Assembly: GCF_004310425.1 (NCBI RefSeq)
Contig: NZ_SIUB01000004.1
Span: forward strand, 124,001 to 188,000
Reading direction: 5' to 3'
DNA: 64,000 bases
Source: Hansschlegelia quercus
GTDB taxonomy: Bacteria; Pseudomonadota; Alphaproteobacteria; Rhizobiales; Methylopilaceae
Positions 50,844 to 60,507 of the stretch are shown here, one piece after another. How positions within the stretch are numbered: position 1 is the first letter of the stretch; the number at the start of each line of letters is the position of its first letter. The position numbers and the translations under genes are program-made. The notes below the pieces were generated by a model that worked only from the letters and a program-made list of their open reading frames with translations, did not search any database and was not told where the DNA came from.

Positions 50844-50858
50844 TTAATCCCGAGTTAA
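50844..50858. promoter_or_regulatory. Perfect CtrA box upstream of fliF
   Basis: TTAATCCCGAGTTAA is an exact TTAA-N7-TTAA CtrA motif, 74-88 bases before the fliF start and directly after the sciP terminator. The Caulobacter fliF operon is activated by CtrA at such a site. Confidence 0.85.
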
Positions 50859-50931
50859 CGCCGCGTTTACCATCTGCCGGGCAATTCTTGCCGGGCGCCG
50901 GTCCTGGGGGAGCGGCCGGAGGTCGGCGACT

Positions 50932-52584
50932 TTGGGCGGTCTGGTTCAGTTTCTGCGTTCATTCGGCGCCGGCCGGATCGCCGCCATGATCGCGGTGACG
51001 CTCGCGCTGATCGGATTCTTCGCCTTCGTCATGGTGCGCTTCACCGCGGTCGAGATGACGCCCCTCTTCACCGATCTCTCGCTCTCCGACAGCGCGGCGA
51101 TCGTGAAGGAGCTCGACCAGCAGGCGATCCCTTACGAGCTGCGCCAGGACGGCGCCGGCATCCTGGTTCCTCGCGACAAGGCCGCGAAGATCAGGATGCA
51201 GATGGCCGAAAAGCGCCTGCCGTCGGGCGGCGGCGTCGGCTGGGAGATCTTCGACAAGGGCGACGGCTTCTCCTCGACCAGCTTCGTCCAGAACGTCAAT
51301 CATCTGCGCGCGCTGGAGGGCGAGCTGTCGCGCTCCATCGCCTCGCTCGACCGCGTGGCCTCGGCCCGCGTCCACCTCGTCGTGCCGGAGCGCCCGCTGT
51401 TCTCGCGCGACGCGCCGCAGCCCTCCGCCTCGATCGTGATCCGCACCCGCGGCGAACTCGGGGCCGGCGAGGTGCGGGCGATTCGCCATCTCGTGGCCTC
51501 GGCCGTGCAGGGGCTGAAGCCGGAGAAGGTCTCCCTGGTCGACGACAGCGGCAAGCTGCTCGCCGACGGCGCCGATCTCGACCCGGCCGCCCAGGGCGAC
51601 GACCAGACGACCACGCTCGAGAAGCGGCTGCGCGACCGGGTCGAGGCGATCGTCGGCCGGGTGGTAGGCTCCGATCGCGCCCGCGTCGAGGTGCGAGCGG
51701 ACATCGACCGCACGAAGTCCACGTTGACCTCCGAGAATTACGACCCAGAGAGCAAGGTGGTCCGCTCCACCCAGACGCGCGAGGAGAGCTCGCAGTCGAC
51801 CGAGCCCGCTGAGCAGGGCGCGACGGTCGCGAACCAGCTTCCGAACGCGAATGCGGCCCCCGCCGGCGCTCAGGGCGCGAAGGACGCCTCGAACAAGAAC
51901 GAGGAGGTCGTGAACTATGAAATCTCCCGCACCACCCGCACCGAAGTGCTCGACGGCGGAAAGCTGAAGCGCATCTCGGTCGCTGTGCTGGTCGACGGCG
52001 TCTATAGCCACGCGCCGAACGGCGACGTCTCCTATGCCGCCCGCCCGCAGGAGGAGCTCGACCGGATCGCCGCCCTGGTGCGCGCCGGGGTCGGCTTCGA
52101 CCAGGCGCGCGGCGATACGGTCGAGGTCGTCAATCTACGCTTCGCGGACGCGCCGAGCGCGCTCACGCCGGCGGCCGAGCCGGGCTTCTTCGAATTCGAC
52201 CGCTCCGACATCATGCGCTTCGCGGAGCTCGGCGTGCTCGCTCTGCTCTCCTTGCTGGTCCTGCTCTTCGTGGTCCGGCCGCTGCTGCGCAAGGCGCTGT
52301 CGCCGGAGGCCCCTCCCCTGCTCGCGACCGCCGCTCAGAGCGAGCTTGTTCCGGCGCAACAGCCCGGCGTCGCCGGCGCGCCAGGGCAGCAGGTCGCGGC
52401 GCCGAGCCTCGTCCCCGAACCGACGCCGCTGTCCGATCCGGCGCAGACCGGCCGGCGGCTCGAGGCCGCCGAGATGGCCGGCCGCCTCAAGGCGGAATCG
52501 ATCGACAAGGTCGGCGAGATGATCATGAACAACCCGACCGAGAGCGTCTCGATCATCCGCCAGTGGATGCAGGAGCCCGCCTGA
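50932..52584 (+). CDS. fliF: Flagellar MS-ring protein FliF
   Basis: FliF forms the membrane ring on which the motor and export gate are built. The 550-residue protein has membrane segments at residues about 18-38 and 425-445. Between them lie YscJ-like ring domains (VQNVNHLRALEGELSRSIAS, ARVHLVVPERPLF) and a disordered linker; the cytosolic tail binds FliG. It starts at TTG 50932 with GGAGG 9 bases upstream. It is first of the fliF-fliG-fliH-fliN-flbD operon, preceded by the CtrA box. Confidence 0.97.
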   Translation: MGGLVQFLRSFGAGRIAAMIAVTLALIGFFAFVMVRFTAVEMTPLFTDLSLSDSAAIVKELDQQAIPYELRQDGAGILVPRDKAAKIRMQMAEKRLPSGGGVGWEIFDKGDGFSSTSFVQNVNHLRALEGELSRSIASLDRVASARVHLVVPERPLFSRDAPQPSASIVIRTRGELGAGEVRAIRHLVASAVQGLKPEKVSLVDDSGKLLADGADLDPAAQGDDQTTTLEKRLRDRVEAIVGRVVGSDRARVEVRADIDRTKSTLTSENYDPESKVVRSTQTREESSQSTEPAEQGATVANQLPNANAAPAGAQGAKDASNKNEEVVNYEISRTTRTEVLDGGKLKRISVAVLVDGVYSHAPNGDVSYAARPQEELDRIAALVRAGVGFDQARGDTVEVVNLRFADAPSALTPAAEPGFFEFDRSDIMRFAELGVLALLSLLVLLFVVRPLLRKALSPEAPPLLATAAQSELVPAQQPGVAGAPGQQVAAPSLVPEPTPLSDPAQTGRRLEAAEMAGRLKAESIDKVGEMIMNNPTESVSIIRQWMQEPA

Positions 52585-52585
52585 G

Positions 52586-53617
52586 ATGGCACGCCCCCCC
52601 GCAGCCACCATTGCAAACGGCCGCCGTCCAAGCGGAGTCGAACGCGCGGCGATGATGATGCTCATCCTCGGCGAGACCCACGGCGCCCCGATCTGGGAAC
52701 TGCTCGACGACGACGAGATCCGCGAGCTCTCAGCCGCGATGGCGGCGCTCGGACCGGTCTCGATGACGGTCATCGAGAACCTGATGGTCGACTTCGTGTC
52801 TCGGCTGAGCGCGAACGGCGGGGTGATCGGCGACGTCGATTCGACCGAACGCCTGCTGGTCCAGTTCCTGCCGAAGGACCGCGTCGGCATGATCATGGAG
52901 GAAATCCGCGGACCGGCCGGCCGCACCATGTGGGAGAAGCTCTCCAACGTGCCGGAGGTCGCGCTCGCGAGCTATCTGAAGAACGAGTATCCCCAGACCG
53001 TCGCGGTGGTGCTGTCCAAGATCAAGCCGGAGCAGACCGCCAAGGTGCTCGCCATCCTTCCGGAGGAGTTCGCGCTCGACGTGGTGCGCCGCATGCTGGC
53101 GATGGAGAGCGTGCAGAAGGACATTCTCGAGCGCATCGAGCAGACGCTGCGTCATGAGCTGATGTCGAGCCTGTCTCAGACGTCGAAGCGCGACCCGCAT
53201 GAAGCGATGGCGGAGATCTTCAACGCCTTCGACCGGCAGACCGAAACGCGCTTCCTCACCAAGCTCGACGAGGCCGCCAAGGAGAGCGCCGACCGCATCA
53301 AGCAGCTGATGTTCACCTTCGATGACCTCGGCAAGCTCGACTCCGCCGGCATTCAGACGCTGCTGCGCGATGCGCCGCGTGACAGGCTTGCGGTTGCGCT
53401 GAAGGGCGCGACATCGAGCATGCGCGATTTCATCCTCGAGAACATGTCGAGCCGCTCGGCGAAGATGATGCTCGACGACATCGAGAACATGGGACCGGTC
53501 CGTATGCGCGACGTCGACGAGTCGCAATCGGCGCTGGTCGCGCTCGCCAAGGACCTCGCCGCCCGCGGCCAGATCGCCATCGCCAAGAGCAAGGGGGAGG
53601 ACGAGCTTGTCTACTGA
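52586..53617 (+). CDS. fliG: Flagellar motor switch protein FliG
   Basis: FliG couples the stator to the rotor and sets rotation direction. The 343-residue protein has the N-terminal domain that binds FliF (GVERAAMMMLILGE), the middle domain EYPQTVAVVLSKIKPEQTAK with the conserved EHPQT-like motif, and the C-terminal torque domain (MFTFDDLGKLDSAGIQTLLR). It starts one base after the fliF stop codon. Confidence 0.97.
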   Translation: MARPPAATIANGRRPSGVERAAMMMLILGETHGAPIWELLDDDEIRELSAAMAALGPVSMTVIENLMVDFVSRLSANGGVIGDVDSTERLLVQFLPKDRVGMIMEEIRGPAGRTMWEKLSNVPEVALASYLKNEYPQTVAVVLSKIKPEQTAKVLAILPEEFALDVVRRMLAMESVQKDILERIEQTLRHELMSSLSQTSKRDPHEAMAEIFNAFDRQTETRFLTKLDEAAKESADRIKQLMFTFDDLGKLDSAGIQTLLRDAPRDRLAVALKGATSSMRDFILENMSSRSAKMMLDDIENMGPVRMRDVDESQSALVALAKDLAARGQIAIAKSKGEDELVY

Positions 53618-53650
53618 TCTCGTTGTCTCGCCGGCCGAGGAGCCACGCTC

Positions 53651-54298
53651 GTGAGCGCGCCTGTCCGCTTTCTGTTCGACCACGACTTCACCCGCCCCGC
53701 TTCCGCGAAGGCCGCCAGTCCGGAGACGCCCCCGGACGTTCCGCTCGCGGCTCACCAGGCGGCGATCGCGAAGGCCGAGGCCGACGGCTACCGCCGCGGA
53801 GAGGCCGACGGCAAGCGCGCGGCGCGCGAGGCCGACGCCGCGCGGATGACGGCCGCGATCGAGGCGCTCGGCGCTCGCCTTGCGCAAGCCTATGTCGAAG
53901 CCGAACGGCGCGTGATGGAGAACGAGCGCTCGGCCGTGGAGCTGGCTCTGGCCTTCGCCAGGAAGCTCTCCGGCGCAGCCGTCGCGCGCTTCCCGCTCGC
54001 CGAGATCGAGACTGCGGCGGAGGAGTGCTTCGCGGAGCTGCGTCTCGCCCCGCATGTGGCGGTGCGCGTCGCGCCCGACTTCGTGGAGCCGGTGCGCGCG
54101 GAACTGACCTCGATCGCCCAGATGCGGGGCTTCGCCGGCCGCCTGATCGTGCTCGGCGACCCCGAGATCGCTGAAGGCGACGCACGACTCGAATGGGCGG
54201 ACGGCGGAGTGGTGCGCGACGCATCCACCGTCGCCGCGGCGCTCGATCGCGCGATCGAAAAGCGCTTCGGCGCGGACGTTGAAGGAGAGCCTGCGTGA
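53651..54298 (+). CDS. fliH: Flagellar export regulator FliH (FlbE-like)
   Basis: FliH binds and regulates the export ATPase FliI. The 215-residue protein has an N-terminal segment ending in charged, coiled-coil sequence (AEADGYRRGEADGKRAARE) and a C-terminal FliH/YscL-like part. The GTG start at 53651 has GAGGAG 9 bases upstream. Its position between fliG and fliN matches Caulobacter flbE. The stop overlaps the fliN GTG start. Confidence 0.88.
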   Translation: MSAPVRFLFDHDFTRPASAKAASPETPPDVPLAAHQAAIAKAEADGYRRGEADGKRAAREADAARMTAAIEALGARLAQAYVEAERRVMENERSAVELALAFARKLSGAAVARFPLAEIETAAEECFAELRLAPHVAVRVAPDFVEPVRAELTSIAQMRGFAGRLIVLGDPEIAEGDARLEWADGGVVRDASTVAAALDRAIEKRFGADVEGEPA

Positions 54299-54642
54299 GC
54301 GCGGACAAGACGGTTCCCCTGCCTGAGCTCGGCGGCGAGTCCGAGGTCGACCTCGTCGACCAGCCCTTGCAGCCCGGCGCGCCCGACCCCCGCACCGCCG
54401 CGGATCTCGAGGCGGTGTTCGACGTGCCCGTCTCCGTCTCGGCCATCCTCGGCCGCGCCAGGATCGAGGTGCGTCAGCTCATGGGGCTGAAGCCCGGCGC
54501 GATCGTGGAGCTCGACCGCAAGGTCGGCGAAGCGATCGACATCTACGTCAACGACCGGCTGGTCGCGCGCGGAGAAGTCGTGCTCGTCGAGGACAGGCTC
54601 GGCGTGACCATGACCGAAATCATCAAACCCGACCGGAATTGA
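54295..54642 (+). CDS. fliN: Flagellar motor switch protein FliN
   Basis: FliN forms the lower C-ring with FliM. The 115-residue protein has a variable N-terminus and a SpoA domain from about residue 40: VFDVPVSVSAILGRARIEV, LKPGAIVELDRKVGEAIDIY and GEVVLVEDRLGVTMTEII. GTG 54295 overlaps the fliH stop (GTGA). flbD follows by 10 bases. Confidence 0.96.
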   Translation: MSADKTVPLPELGGESEVDLVDQPLQPGAPDPRTAADLEAVFDVPVSVSAILGRARIEVRQLMGLKPGAIVELDRKVGEAIDIYVNDRLVARGEVVLVEDRLGVTMTEIIKPDRN

Positions 54643-54652
54643 GGAGAGCCCG

Positions 54653-56014
54653 ATGCGCCTCACGATCGTCGGCCACCTCAAGGGCCAGCTCACCACCGCG
54701 ACCCGCATCGCCATGAATCGCGGCGCGGCCGTCACCCACGCCGAAAGCGTCGATCAGGCGATGCGCACGCTGCGCGCCGGCCGCGGCGCCGACCTCATCA
54801 TGGTCGACGTCGCGCTCGACGTGCGCGAACTCGTCGAAGCGCTGGGAGCGGAGCGGTTTCACGTTCCCGTGGTCGCCTGCGGCGTCGACAATGACGCGAA
54901 GGCCGCGGTCGACGCGATCCGCGCAGGGGCCAAGGAGTACATCCCGCTCCCGCCCGACCCCGAGCTCATCGCGGCGGTCCTTGCGGCGGTCGCCGACGAC
55001 GCGCGCGACCTCGTCTTCCGCGACCCGTCGATGGTCTCCCTCGTCCAGCTTGCCACCCAGATCGCGGCGTCGCAGGCGAGCGTGATGATCACCGGCGAGA
55101 GCGGCTGCGGCAAGGAGGTGCTGGCCCGCCACGTCCATTCCAAGTCGCCCCGCGCGAACGCGCCGTTCATCTCGGTGAACTGCGCCGCGATCCCCGAACA
55201 CCTGCTGGAAAGCGAGCTGTTCGGCCATGAGAAGGGCGCCTTCACCGGCGCGACCTCCCGGCGCATCGGCAAGTTCGAGGAGGCCTCGGGTGGCACGCTG
55301 CTGCTTGATGAGATCTCGGAGATGGACGTGCGCCTGCAGGCGAAGCTCCTGCGCGCGCTGCAGGAGCGGGTGATCGACCGCGTCGGCGGTTCGAGGCCCG
55401 TGCCCGTGGACATCCGCGTCATCGCGACCTCGAACCGCAATCTCAGCGAGGAGGTCCGCAAGGGCACGTTCCGCGAGGACCTGCTCTACCGCCTCAACGT
55501 CGTGAACCTGAAGATCCCGCCGCTGCGCGAGCGGCCGGCGGACGTCTATGAGCTCTCCGCCCATTTCGCGAAGAAATACGCGCTCGCGAACGGCATGCCG
55601 GTGCGCCCGCTTTCGGCGGAGGCGCGCATGGAGCTCGCCCGCGGCCGCTTCCCGGGCAACGTCCGCGAGCTCGAGAACACGATCCATCGCGCGGTCCTGC
55701 TGTCGACCGGGCCTGAGATCGGCGCCGAGGCGATCCGCAATCCGGACGGCGCGCCGCTCGGCTCCGGCCCGCGGGACACCGCGACGCGCGCGGCGGAAGC
55801 CGCGGAAAGCGTGACGCGCGGCTTCGTCGCCCGCTCGCTCGCCGACGTCGAGCGCGATCTGATCTTCGACACGCTCGGCCACACCCGCGGCAACCGGACC
55901 CATGCCGCGAACATCCTCGGCATCTCGATCCGTACGCTGCGGAACAAGCTCAACCAGTACGACGACGAGGGCTTCGCCGTGCCGCCGCCGCCGAGCGGAG
56001 TGGCGGCGGCCTGA
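54653..56014 (+). CDS. flbD: Sigma-54 flagellar transcription regulator FlbD
   Basis: FlbD activates late flagellar promoters with sigma-54 and represses fliF in Caulobacter. The 453-residue protein has a receiver-like domain (residues 1-115), an AAA+ domain with GESGCGKE, GAFTGA (residues 195-200) and LLLDEISEM, and a Fis-type helix-turn-helix (HAANILGISIRTLRNKL). The receiver keeps an Asp at 52 but lacks the acidic pair and Lys, as expected for FlbD, which does not need normal phosphorylation. Last gene of the operon. Confidence 0.94.
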   Translation: MRLTIVGHLKGQLTTATRIAMNRGAAVTHAESVDQAMRTLRAGRGADLIMVDVALDVRELVEALGAERFHVPVVACGVDNDAKAAVDAIRAGAKEYIPLPPDPELIAAVLAAVADDARDLVFRDPSMVSLVQLATQIAASQASVMITGESGCGKEVLARHVHSKSPRANAPFISVNCAAIPEHLLESELFGHEKGAFTGATSRRIGKFEEASGGTLLLDEISEMDVRLQAKLLRALQERVIDRVGGSRPVPVDIRVIATSNRNLSEEVRKGTFREDLLYRLNVVNLKIPPLRERPADVYELSAHFAKKYALANGMPVRPLSAEARMELARGRFPGNVRELENTIHRAVLLSTGPEIGAEAIRNPDGAPLGSGPRDTATRAAEAAESVTRGFVARSLADVERDLIFDTLGHTRGNRTHAANILGISIRTLRNKLNQYDDEGFAVPPPPSGVAAA

Positions 56015-56042
56015 GCCGCTATCGAGCGCTGGAGGCCAAGCG

Positions 56043-57296
56043 TCAGCTCGGCAGTGGCTCGCCGACCACGCGGTTGCGGCCCGCCCGCTTGGCTTCGTAG
56101 AGCCGCTCATCGGCGCGCTGCAGCAAGCCGCGCAGTTCGCCCGCGCCATAGGTCGAGGTCGCGACCCCGATGCTCACCGTCGCGGGCTTGCCGTCATCCG
56201 CCCGCACCTCCGCCTCGACGGCGAAGCGCAGCCTGTTCGACAGCGCCATCGCCTCCTCATGCGCGAGGTCGCGGAAGATCAGCACGAACTCCTCGCCGCC
56301 ATAGCGGAAGATCCTGTCGCCCGCGCGCACATGGCTCCCGAGAGCCCCGGCCACCCGGCGCAGCACTTCGTCGCCCGCGGCATGACCGAGTCGGTCGTTC
56401 ACTGACTTGAAGTGGTCGATATCTGCGATGGCGATGGTGACGGGTCGCCCGTCGGGCGCCGGGCGCGCCACCCAGTCCCTGCAAGCCTCCTCGAAGGCGG
56501 CGCGGTTAGCGACCGCCGTCAGTTCGTCCGTCAGCGCCCGCTTCAGCAGGTCCTCGTAGCGGTTGCGGTAGGTCAGCGTCTGGAAGACGTCGCTCAGCTT
56601 CTGCGGCGCGCGGCTCTCCCTGTCGGGCTCGGCGAAGCGCAGATAGATCCAGATAAACACGCTGTAGACCGCGGCCGCGCCGAGCTTCGCGACCCAGCCG
56701 CCGGTGAGCGCCGAGAACGGCACGCCGCTCGTCCACTTGAGCACGGGGAAGAAAGCGAGCTGGTCGAAAGTCAGGACGATCGCGGCGCTGACAAAGGCCG
56801 CGGCGACGGCGTTGCGCTTGAACAGCCTGGATGTCCGCTCATAGAGCAGGATCAGCGCGATGCAGTCGATGAACAGCAGCAGCGTCCCCCAGACCATGAG
56901 GATGCCCATGTCGTCGACGAAACCGAGATTCGGCGCGTCGGCGGGCGACTGCAGCACCGGCGTGTGCAGCCGCAGGATCAGCGCGAGCACGACGAGCAGG
57001 ATGTTGCCGATGAACAGCCCGTAGATCGGCTGCCGCACCACCGCCGCGTCTTCGCGGATGTAGAGCAATAGAAACATCATAAGCTTGCCGGAGAACAGCA
57101 CGGTCGAGCCCGGCGACAGCAGCCCGAACGGCAGCTCGATGAAGAACACCGCGGCGAGATAGGTCTCGAGGAAGTGCATGACGCCGAGGGCGCAGACGAA
57201 GAGACCGACGCCGAACCGGCGCCGCGCTCTGAGGAGAGCGGACATCACGCCGAAATAGACGACCGCCTGAAGCAGGAGCAGCGCGACGCCGACCAT
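56043..57296 (-). CDS. Membrane-bound diguanylate cyclase (GGDEF)
   Basis: The 417-residue protein makes cyclic-di-GMP, a signal that favours sessile growth. Residues about 5-235 hold roughly seven membrane segments; a short coiled stretch precedes the GGDEF domain (about 260-417). The active motif is GGEEF (333-337) and an inhibitory RxxD site (Arg324-Asp327) lies five residues before it, so product feedback is likely. ATG 57296 (MVGVALLL) is chosen over an extension to 57368. It ends 28 bases from flbD in opposite direction. Confidence 0.93.
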   Translation of the reverse strand: MVGVALLLLQAVVYFGVMSALLRARRRFGVGLFVCALGVMHFLETYLAAVFFIELPFGLLSPGSTVLFSGKLMMFLLLYIREDAAVVRQPIYGLFIGNILLVVLALILRLHTPVLQSPADAPNLGFVDDMGILMVWGTLLLFIDCIALILLYERTSRLFKRNAVAAAFVSAAIVLTFDQLAFFPVLKWTSGVPFSALTGGWVAKLGAAAVYSVFIWIYLRFAEPDRESRAPQKLSDVFQTLTYRNRYEDLLKRALTDELTAVANRAAFEEACRDWVARPAPDGRPVTIAIADIDHFKSVNDRLGHAAGDEVLRRVAGALGSHVRAGDRIFRYGGEEFVLIFRDLAHEEAMALSNRLRFAVEAEVRADDGKPATVSIGVATSTYGAGELRGLLQRADERLYEAKRAGRNRVVGEPLPS

Positions 57297-57505
57297 TTCC
57301 CAAGGCCTCTCCTGCACGAGGCCCCGTTGCCCGCGGCAGTCGAGATCGCCCGATTTCCCAGCCAGCACAATAGGTAAGCTGGTATCGAATCACACTTCGC
57401 TAACGCTGTGCCGCGGCAGACACACGCCCAATCGCCAGTGACCAGGCTCTCCCGCCGCACCTATCATGCGTCGCGAAGCAATTGATCCCACCCGAAGGAG
57501 CCTTC

Positions 57506-58396
57506 ATGGCCGATCTCCGCCTGCGCCGCAGCGTGCTCTACATGCCCGGCTCCAACCTGCGCGCGCTCGACAAGGCGCGGACGCTCGCCGCCGACGCGCT
57601 GATCCTCGACCTCGAGGACGCGGTCGCGCCCGAGGCGAAGGCGCTCGCCCGCGAGCAGGTCTGCAAGGCGGTGAAGGACGGCGGCTACGGCCATCGCGAG
57701 CTCGTCATCCGCGTGAACGCGCCGCAGACGCCGTGGGGCGAGGACGACCTCCACGCCGCGATCGAGGCGCGGCCGGACGCGATCCTGATGCCGAAGGTCT
57801 CCTCGCCGGCCGTGCTCGAGAACGTGGCGAACCGGCTCGAGGCGCTGGCCGCGCCCGAGGGCATCGCGATCTGGGCGATGATCGAGACGCCGGCGTCGAT
57901 CCTCAACATCCGCGAGGTGGCGGCGGCGCGCCGCACCGTTCCCGGCTCGCGGCTGACCTGCCTCGTGCTCGGCACCAACGACCTCGCCAAGGACACCTGG
58001 GCCCAGCTCGTGAAGGGACGCGCGCCGATGATGCCCTGGATCATGTTCGCGCTCGCCGCCGCCCGCGCCGAGGGTCTGACGATCCTCGACGGCGTGTTCA
58101 ACGATCTCGACGACATCGAGGGCTGCCGGGAGGAATGCCGGCAGTCCCGCGACCTCGGCTTCGACGGCAAGACGATCATCCACCCGAACCAGATCGAGCC
58201 CGCCAACACCTGCTTCGCGCCTGCGCTTGAAGAGGTCGAGCGCGCCCGCAAGGTGATCGCGGCGTTCGACCTGCCGGAGAACGCGCGCCGCGGGGCCATC
58301 CGGGTGGAAGGCCGGATGTATGAGCGCCAGCACATCGGCATGGCCCGCCGCGCGGTCGTTTGGCACGAGGCGATTTCCGCGCGGGACGCCGGCTGA
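57506..58396 (+). CDS. CoA ester lyase (HpcH/HpaI, citrate lyase beta family)
   Basis: A 296-residue TIM-barrel enzyme with RRSVLYMPGSNLRALDKA, ILDLEDAVAPEAK, VIRVNAPQTPWG, MIETPASILN and KTIIHPNQIEPAN. The family splits or hydrolyses malyl-CoA, methylmalyl-CoA or related CoA esters. Both malyl-CoA lyase and malyl-CoA thioesterase are possible and I cannot separate them by eye. ATG 57506 has AAGGAG 6 bases upstream. It is a lone gene here. Confidence 0.9.
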   Translation: MADLRLRRSVLYMPGSNLRALDKARTLAADALILDLEDAVAPEAKALAREQVCKAVKDGGYGHRELVIRVNAPQTPWGEDDLHAAIEARPDAILMPKVSSPAVLENVANRLEALAAPEGIAIWAMIETPASILNIREVAAARRTVPGSRLTCLVLGTNDLAKDTWAQLVKGRAPMMPWIMFALAAARAEGLTILDGVFNDLDDIEGCREECRQSRDLGFDGKTIIHPNQIEPANTCFAPALEEVERARKVIAAFDLPENARRGAIRVEGRMYERQHIGMARRAVVWHEAISARDAG

Positions 58397-58422
58397 GCGC
58401 CAGCGCCTTTTTGGTCAGCTTT

Positions 58423-60507
58423 TCACCACCGGTACTTCACGCCGGCGTAGAGCGCGCGGCCTGAGCCGGGCTCGTAGAGCAAGGGTCCGTTCGGCAAGAG
58501 AGCCGTGGGGGCCGCTTGGTTCGTGACGCTGACGCTCGCGATATACTTTTTGTCGGCGAGGTTGCGGGCTTCGACATAGGCGGAGAACGGCCCGCCCGCG
58601 TCATAGCCGGCCTTCAGGCCGAGCAGCGCGTAGGCCTTGGTCTTCTGCGTGTTCTCGCTGTCGACGAAGTAGGCCTGCGGCACCCACTCCACATTCGGAC
58701 CGGCGTAGAAGCCGAGCGGATGCTTGTAAAGCAGCTCCGCGCGCAGGAAGTGCCGCGGCGCGCCGGGCAGCTTGTTGTTCCCGAACTCGGCGTCGTCGTC
58801 GAAGCGGAAGTCGCTGAAGGTGTAGGCGAGGTTCAGCCAGAGCCGGTCCGGCGTCTCGCCTTTGACGACCAGGCCCTTCAGCACAGCGGCGCCAAAGCCG
58901 AGTTCGACGCCCTGGTGGATGGTCTTGTCGAGATTGACGACCGTGCAGGCCCCGCTGCCGACGCCTGTGTCGTTGCAGAGCAGTTCGTCGCGGATTCGGG
59001 CGCGATAGACCGCCGCGTCCCAGGTGAGGTCCTCCGTCCGACCGCGCGTTCCGATTTCCGCCGTCCAGGCCTTCTGGGGCTTCGCGAGTTCGGCGCCCGC
59101 AAAACTGTTCTCGCCGAAGCTCGGGACCTCGACGGAGCGCGAGAGGTTGGCGAACACGGTCGCGCCCGGCGCGACGTCCCAGAGCACGCCGAGCTTCGGG
59201 CTCGCGAGCGTCTCGGTCGTGTCTCCAGAAGCGTCGCCGTTGCTCAGGAACCGATCCTCCTGCTTGCGCGTGGCGCGCAGAACCTGGAGGCCTGTGACCA
59301 GCCCGACCGACGGCACGACGTAGAAGGTGTTCTCAGCATAGGCCGAGAGATTGGTCGAGCGCTGGTCGGCGTCGAAGATCAGCGAGCCTTTGTCAGGCTC
59401 GGCCGCCTTGTATTGCTTGGCGTCCGTCGTTCCGTTGTGAAGGTTCACCCCCGCGACGAGCCGGTTCGCATGGCCCGCGATCTCGCGCTCGTCGGTCGCG
59501 CGGACGAAGCCGCCGTAATCGAGATACTCGTAGTCGAGCCTCGCGAAGATCGGATGGTCCAGCTTCCGGTCGAGCACGAAGGCCCCGAAGTCGAAGGACG
59601 TCGTCTCGCTCGCTCGCCACGTTGTCTTGTTGGCGAACCGCACCGTCTCGATGTTGCGCTCGTAATCCAGCCTGAGGTTGGCGGCCGCCGCTCCTCTCGG
59701 ATCATGCAGCGCCTCATCCCGCGTCACCGCCCCGGGGATGTTCTGGTGGACGTCGTTTGCGTTGAGGTAGAAGCGCGTCTCGACATCCTCGGAAAGCCGC
59801 CAGCCGACATTGCCGCTCATCCGCGCGGCCGTGCCGTCACTGTGGTTGCGGAAGCCGTCGGCCGCGGACCATGAGCCGGTGATGAAGTAGTCGGCGTTTC
59901 CGTACGCGCCGCCCGAGCTCGCCTGAAGGCGGTAGGAGCCGAACGAGCCGACATCGATCCCGACCTGGGCCGGGCTTGCGTCCGCGTCGCGGCCCGTCGC
60001 CGTCACGAAGTTGATCGCGCCGCCCAGCGCGTTCGCGCCGAAGCGCAGCGCGTTCGCGCCCTTGTAGACCTCGATCATCCGGTAGGCGGAAGGGTCGATC
60101 TCCTGGAAGTCGCCATAGCCGTCCGCGGTGTTGATCGGGATCCCGTCCATGTAGAGCTGGACGCCGCGCAGATGCGAGTTGCGCGACAGGCCCGAGCCGC
60201 GGATCGAGAGCCTGGTGTCGTCGCCCCATTTCGGCTGCGCGAAAACGCCGGGCACATAGTCGAGCACGTCCTTGATCGTGCGAGCGGGCGTCGTGCGCTT
60301 GTAATCCTCGGCGTCGATCACCTCGACTGCGCCCGGTGTGCGCTCGATCTCGGCGCGGCGGGCGGCGATCGGCGGAGCGGTGAGGCTGGGTTCGGCGGAC
60401 GAAGCGCCCTCCCCCTGGACGACGATTTCTTCGAGATGTTCGGCCGAGACGGCGGACGCGGAAAGGCAGGCGAGCGCGAGGCCCGCGGCGAGACGTGACG
60501 GTGACAT
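58423..60507 (-). CDS. TonB-dependent outer membrane receptor
   Basis: A 694-residue outer-membrane receptor that imports a scarce ligand using TonB energy. It has a signal peptide (residues 1-22), a TonB-box-like EEIVVQG, a plug domain (RTIKDVLDYVPGVFAQPKWG, LSIRGSGLSRNSHLRGVQLY) and a 22-strand-type barrel ending in YAGVKYRW. The plug resembles FecA-type siderophore receptors. A small DUF2946 protein is encoded upstream on the same strand, which hints at copper or another metal, but the ligand is unknown. Confidence 0.93.
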   Translation of the reverse strand: MSPSRLAAGLALACLSASAVSAEHLEEIVVQGEGASSAEPSLTAPPIAARRAEIERTPGAVEVIDAEDYKRTTPARTIKDVLDYVPGVFAQPKWGDDTRLSIRGSGLSRNSHLRGVQLYMDGIPINTADGYGDFQEIDPSAYRMIEVYKGANALRFGANALGGAINFVTATGRDADASPAQVGIDVGSFGSYRLQASSGGAYGNADYFITGSWSAADGFRNHSDGTAARMSGNVGWRLSEDVETRFYLNANDVHQNIPGAVTRDEALHDPRGAAAANLRLDYERNIETVRFANKTTWRASETTSFDFGAFVLDRKLDHPIFARLDYEYLDYGGFVRATDEREIAGHANRLVAGVNLHNGTTDAKQYKAAEPDKGSLIFDADQRSTNLSAYAENTFYVVPSVGLVTGLQVLRATRKQEDRFLSNGDASGDTTETLASPKLGVLWDVAPGATVFANLSRSVEVPSFGENSFAGAELAKPQKAWTAEIGTRGRTEDLTWDAAVYRARIRDELLCNDTGVGSGACTVVNLDKTIHQGVELGFGAAVLKGLVVKGETPDRLWLNLAYTFSDFRFDDDAEFGNNKLPGAPRHFLRAELLYKHPLGFYAGPNVEWVPQAYFVDSENTQKTKAYALLGLKAGYDAGGPFSAYVEARNLADKKYIASVSVTNQAAPTALLPNGPLLYEPGSGRALYAGVKYRW

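Noticed and set aside
55291-55306. TGGCACG inside flbD as a sigma-54 promoter
   Set aside because: The -12 GC is not at the required distance and the site lies within the Walker B coding region.
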